7,697 bases of DNA from Omnitrophica bacterium RBG_13_46_9 (GTDB taxonomy: Bacteria > Omnitrophota > Gorgyraeia > JABMRN01 > RBG-13-46-9): positions 1-7,697 of the forward strand of contig MHFD01000045.1 of assembly GCA_001804045.1 (NCBI GenBank), written 5' to 3'. A model generated the notes under the pieces. That model was not told the DNA's origin and did no database searches. It worked only from the letters and a program-made list of their open reading frames with translations. Below are positions 6,266 through 7,697 of this stretch, piece by piece. Position numbers and translations under genes: made by a program. The first letter of the stretch is position 1; each line of letters begins with the position of its first letter.

Positions 6266-6308
6266 CTTAAGAAACATAAAGAAACATCAAGTAACCTTAA
6301 GAAACCTA
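6261..6308 (+). repeat. Right decamer array and right arm of 48-bp inverted repeat
   Basis: Four tandem units follow GCAA: CCTTAAGAAA (6265-6274), CATAAAGAAA (6275-6284), CATCAAGTAA (6285-6294) and CCTTAAGAAA (6295-6304). The block is the inverted copy of 4797-4844, with 4 mismatches in 48. It ends about 25 nt before the start of the SDR gene. Confidence 0.85.
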
Positions 6309-6333
6309 CGATATTAAAATAAGAAAGGAAGAA

Positions 6334-7305
6334 ATGATGAGGATTCTAATAACAGGGGGCGCGGGTTTTATCGGGTCGCATTTGGCCGAAACATTGGTCA
6401 ATAAAGGAAAATTCGTTACTGTAATAGATAACTTGTCTACGGGCAGCGTGGAGAACATAATACACCTTAAGAAAAATAAAAAATTCAAATTTTATCTAGG
6501 CTCTATTCTGAATAACAAACTTATGGAGCGCCTTGTAAGTGGGTGCGATATTGTCTATCATTTAGCGGCTGCGGTCGGCGTTAAGTATGTCATCGATAAT
6601 CCGATGGAATCGATCGAGATAAATGTCAAAGGTACCGAGAATGTTTTAGAGAAAGCGAATAAACTCGGCAAGAAAAAGGTCATAATTGCCTCTACATCGG
6701 AGATTTACGGGAAGGATAGGCCCGGGATAAAATCTTTCAAGGAGACCGATGACAGGTTATTGGGCACCACTACTATTTCCAGATGGAGTTATTCTTGCAG
6801 CAAGGCGCTGGATGAATTTTTGGCCCTGGCGTATTTCAGGGAAAAGAAATTGCCGATCACCATCTTGAGATATTTCAATACCTGCGGCCCCAGGCAGACA
6901 GGCAGGTATGGCATGGTGATCCCGCGTTTTGTGAAACAGGCCCTTTTGAACAAGCAGATAACCGTCTATGGCGACGGAAAGCAGACCAGGTGTTTCATGC
7001 ATGTAAAGGATGCCGTGAGGGCGACCATCGATCTGGCCAATAGCAAAGTAGCGGTCGGGGAGGTCTACAATATAGGGAACCCGCAGTCCATCTCCATAAA
7101 CGACCTAGCCGCAAAGGTGATAAAGATGACAAAATCCATATCTAAGATAGCGCATATCCCTTATGAGAAAGCTTACGAAAAAGGGTTTGAGGATATGAGG
7201 CACAGAAAGCCTGATATCTCGAAGATAAAAAAGCTCATCGGCTTTAAACCGCAACACATTATGGATAATATTCTGAAAGATGTCATAAACTACTATAAGG
7301 ATTGA
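6334..7305 (+). CDS. Extended-SDR nucleotide-sugar epimerase/dehydratase/decarboxylase
   Basis: This 323-residue NAD(P)-dependent protein is full length for the extended SDR family that acts on nucleotide sugars in the cytoplasm. The Rossmann motif is GGAGFIG (8-14), and Asp32 at the end of the second strand suggests NAD. HLAAAVGV (76-83) follows. The catalytic YxxxK is Tyr153-Lys157 in SYSCSK. The third catalytic block reads STSEIYG (120-126), and RYFNTCGPRQ (179-188), YGDGKQTRCFMHVKD (212-226) and RKPDI (291-295) follow. Thr121-Ser122-Glu123 plus Arg291 resemble the residues used by UDP-glucuronate decarboxylases (ArnA C-domain, UXS), but epimerases share much of this pattern, so the exact reaction stays open. 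AAAGGA (6324-6329) is 4 nt before ATG 6334 and 7 nt before ATG 6337, so the true start may be 6337. It would supply a sugar donor to the glycosyltransferases. Confidence 0.9.
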   Translation: MMRILITGGAGFIGSHLAETLVNKGKFVTVIDNLSTGSVENIIHLKKNKKFKFYLGSILNNKLMERLVSGCDIVYHLAAAVGVKYVIDNPMESIEINVKGTENVLEKANKLGKKKVIIASTSEIYGKDRPGIKSFKETDDRLLGTTTISRWSYSCSKALDEFLALAYFREKKLPITILRYFNTCGPRQTGRYGMVIPRFVKQALLNKQITVYGDGKQTRCFMHVKDAVRATIDLANSKVAVGEVYNIGNPQSISINDLAAKVIKMTKSISKIAHIPYEKAYEKGFEDMRHRKPDISKIKKLIGFKPQHIMDNILKDVINYYKD

Positions 7306-7311
7306 CGCGCC

Positions 7312-7697
7312 ATGTCGGACCATTTATATTCAAATGTAGGAGTAATAGGGGCTTTCTTCATCAGCCTTTCTTTAAGTTATCTCATAACGCCTTTTTTCAG
7401 ACTGATCGCGCTAAAGCTGAATTTTTTGGACCGACCCCAGGCAAAAAAGAAATCGCACGTAAAACCCATACCTCTTTTGGGGGGTCTGGCCATCATTTTT
7501 TCTTTCGTCTTCAGCGTCATGCTCACCACCAGGTCTGAACAAGAGCTTGTCCCTATATTTTTGGGGGCGGCAGTCGTAATGATTTTCGGCCTTATAGACG
7601 ACAAATTAGGGATGATGCCAAGGGTCAAGCTTACCGGCCAGCTTATAGCCGCTCTAATCGTGATCCGCATGGGCATAAAAGTGGATACCATACATTA
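7312..7697 (+). CDS. WecA/TagO/MraY-type undecaprenyl-phosphate sugar-1-phosphate transferase (partial, 3' end cut)
   Basis: The first 128 codons of this gene are present and the frame is open at the window edge. The family joins a UDP-HexNAc sugar phosphate to the undecaprenyl-phosphate carrier in the inner membrane, starting a glycan chain. Visible marks are a first membrane segment (about 8-28), the signature LDRPQAKKKSHVKPIPLLGG (39-58, matching the family pattern DxPxxRKxHxxPxPxxGG), a second segment (59-72), a third (80-95) and the conserved Asp-Asp in GLIDDKLGMMP (93-103), followed by KLTGQ (106-110). These DD residues take part in metal-dependent catalysis in the family. AAGGA (7297-7301) lies 10 nt before the ATG, which is 6 nt after the SDR stop. 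WecA/TagO is favoured over MraY by the signature and context. The sugar specificity region lies outside the window. Confidence 0.88.
   Translation, partial: MSDHLYSNVGVIGAFFISLSLSYLITPFFRLIALKLNFLDRPQAKKKSHVKPIPLLGGLAIIFSFVFSVMLTTRSEQELVPIFLGAAVVMIFGLIDDKLGMMPRVKLTGQLIAALIVIRMGIKVDTIH

Noticed and set aside
6100..6308. CRISPR array
   Set aside because: Units are about 10 bp and adjoin each other; there are no spacers of uniform length and no cas genes.
6312..6317. TATTAA as a -10 box for the SDR gene
   Set aside because: No matching -35 at proper distance and it would leave almost no leader before the Shine-Dalgarno.
7302..7538. + strand frame starting at 7302 (MTRHVGPF)
   Set aside because: Out of frame with the clear WecA/TagO-type protein starting at 7312, which has membrane segments and the DD motif.

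Overview
This window holds seven tightly packed genes, all on the + strand. They read as part of a surface-polysaccharide (exopolysaccharide or O-antigen type) biosynthesis locus of a bacterium. In order they are: a glycosyltransferase fused through one membrane segment to a DUF218/YdcF-type domain; a DUF4330-type single-pass membrane protein; a small unrecognised two-segment membrane protein; a glutamine-dependent asparagine-synthetase-like amidotransferase; a GT4 glycosyltransferase; an extended-SDR nucleotide-sugar enzyme; and the first 128 codons of a WecA/TagO/MraY-type polyprenyl-phosphate sugar-1-phosphate transferase that runs off the right edge. No flippase, polymerase, RNA gene, transposase, integrase or CRISPR array is visible.

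Layout: positions 1-154 carry a candidate promoter (extended -10) upstream of the first gene. Genes 1 to 4 (155-4767) are joined by 4-nt and 1-nt overlaps and a 1-nt gap, so they are almost certainly one translationally coupled transcript. The GT4 gene (4931-6109) is set apart by two repeat-filled gaps of 163 and 224 nt. The SDR gene (6334-7305) and the partial transferase (7312-7697) are separated by only 6 nt.

The least ordinary part is the pair of gaps around the GT4 gene. Each contains four tandem 10-bp units (consensus CCTTAAGAAA on one strand). The two arrays lie in opposite orientation and match at 44 of 48 positions (4797-4844 against 6261-6308), so the GT4 gene sits between inverted repeats. 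The left gap is also one long imperfect palindrome whose outer arm can pair with the GT4 Shine-Dalgarno sequence. The right gap opens with another degenerate 10-11-bp array with a GAAA core that starts inside the last codons of the GT4 gene.

Working model (inference): the partial transferase loads the first sugar phosphate onto the lipid carrier, the SDR enzyme supplies a modified nucleotide sugar, the two glycosyltransferases extend the repeat unit, and the amidotransferase may amidate a carboxylated sugar or precursor. The DUF218 domain would lie outside the cytoplasmic membrane. The taxon cannot be fixed from this sequence. Moderate GC, AUG/GUG/UUG starts with clear Shine-Dalgarno sequences, DUF4330 and the amidotransferase type suggest an uncultured Gram-negative-type lineage. 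Omnitrophota is my guess, held with low confidence.
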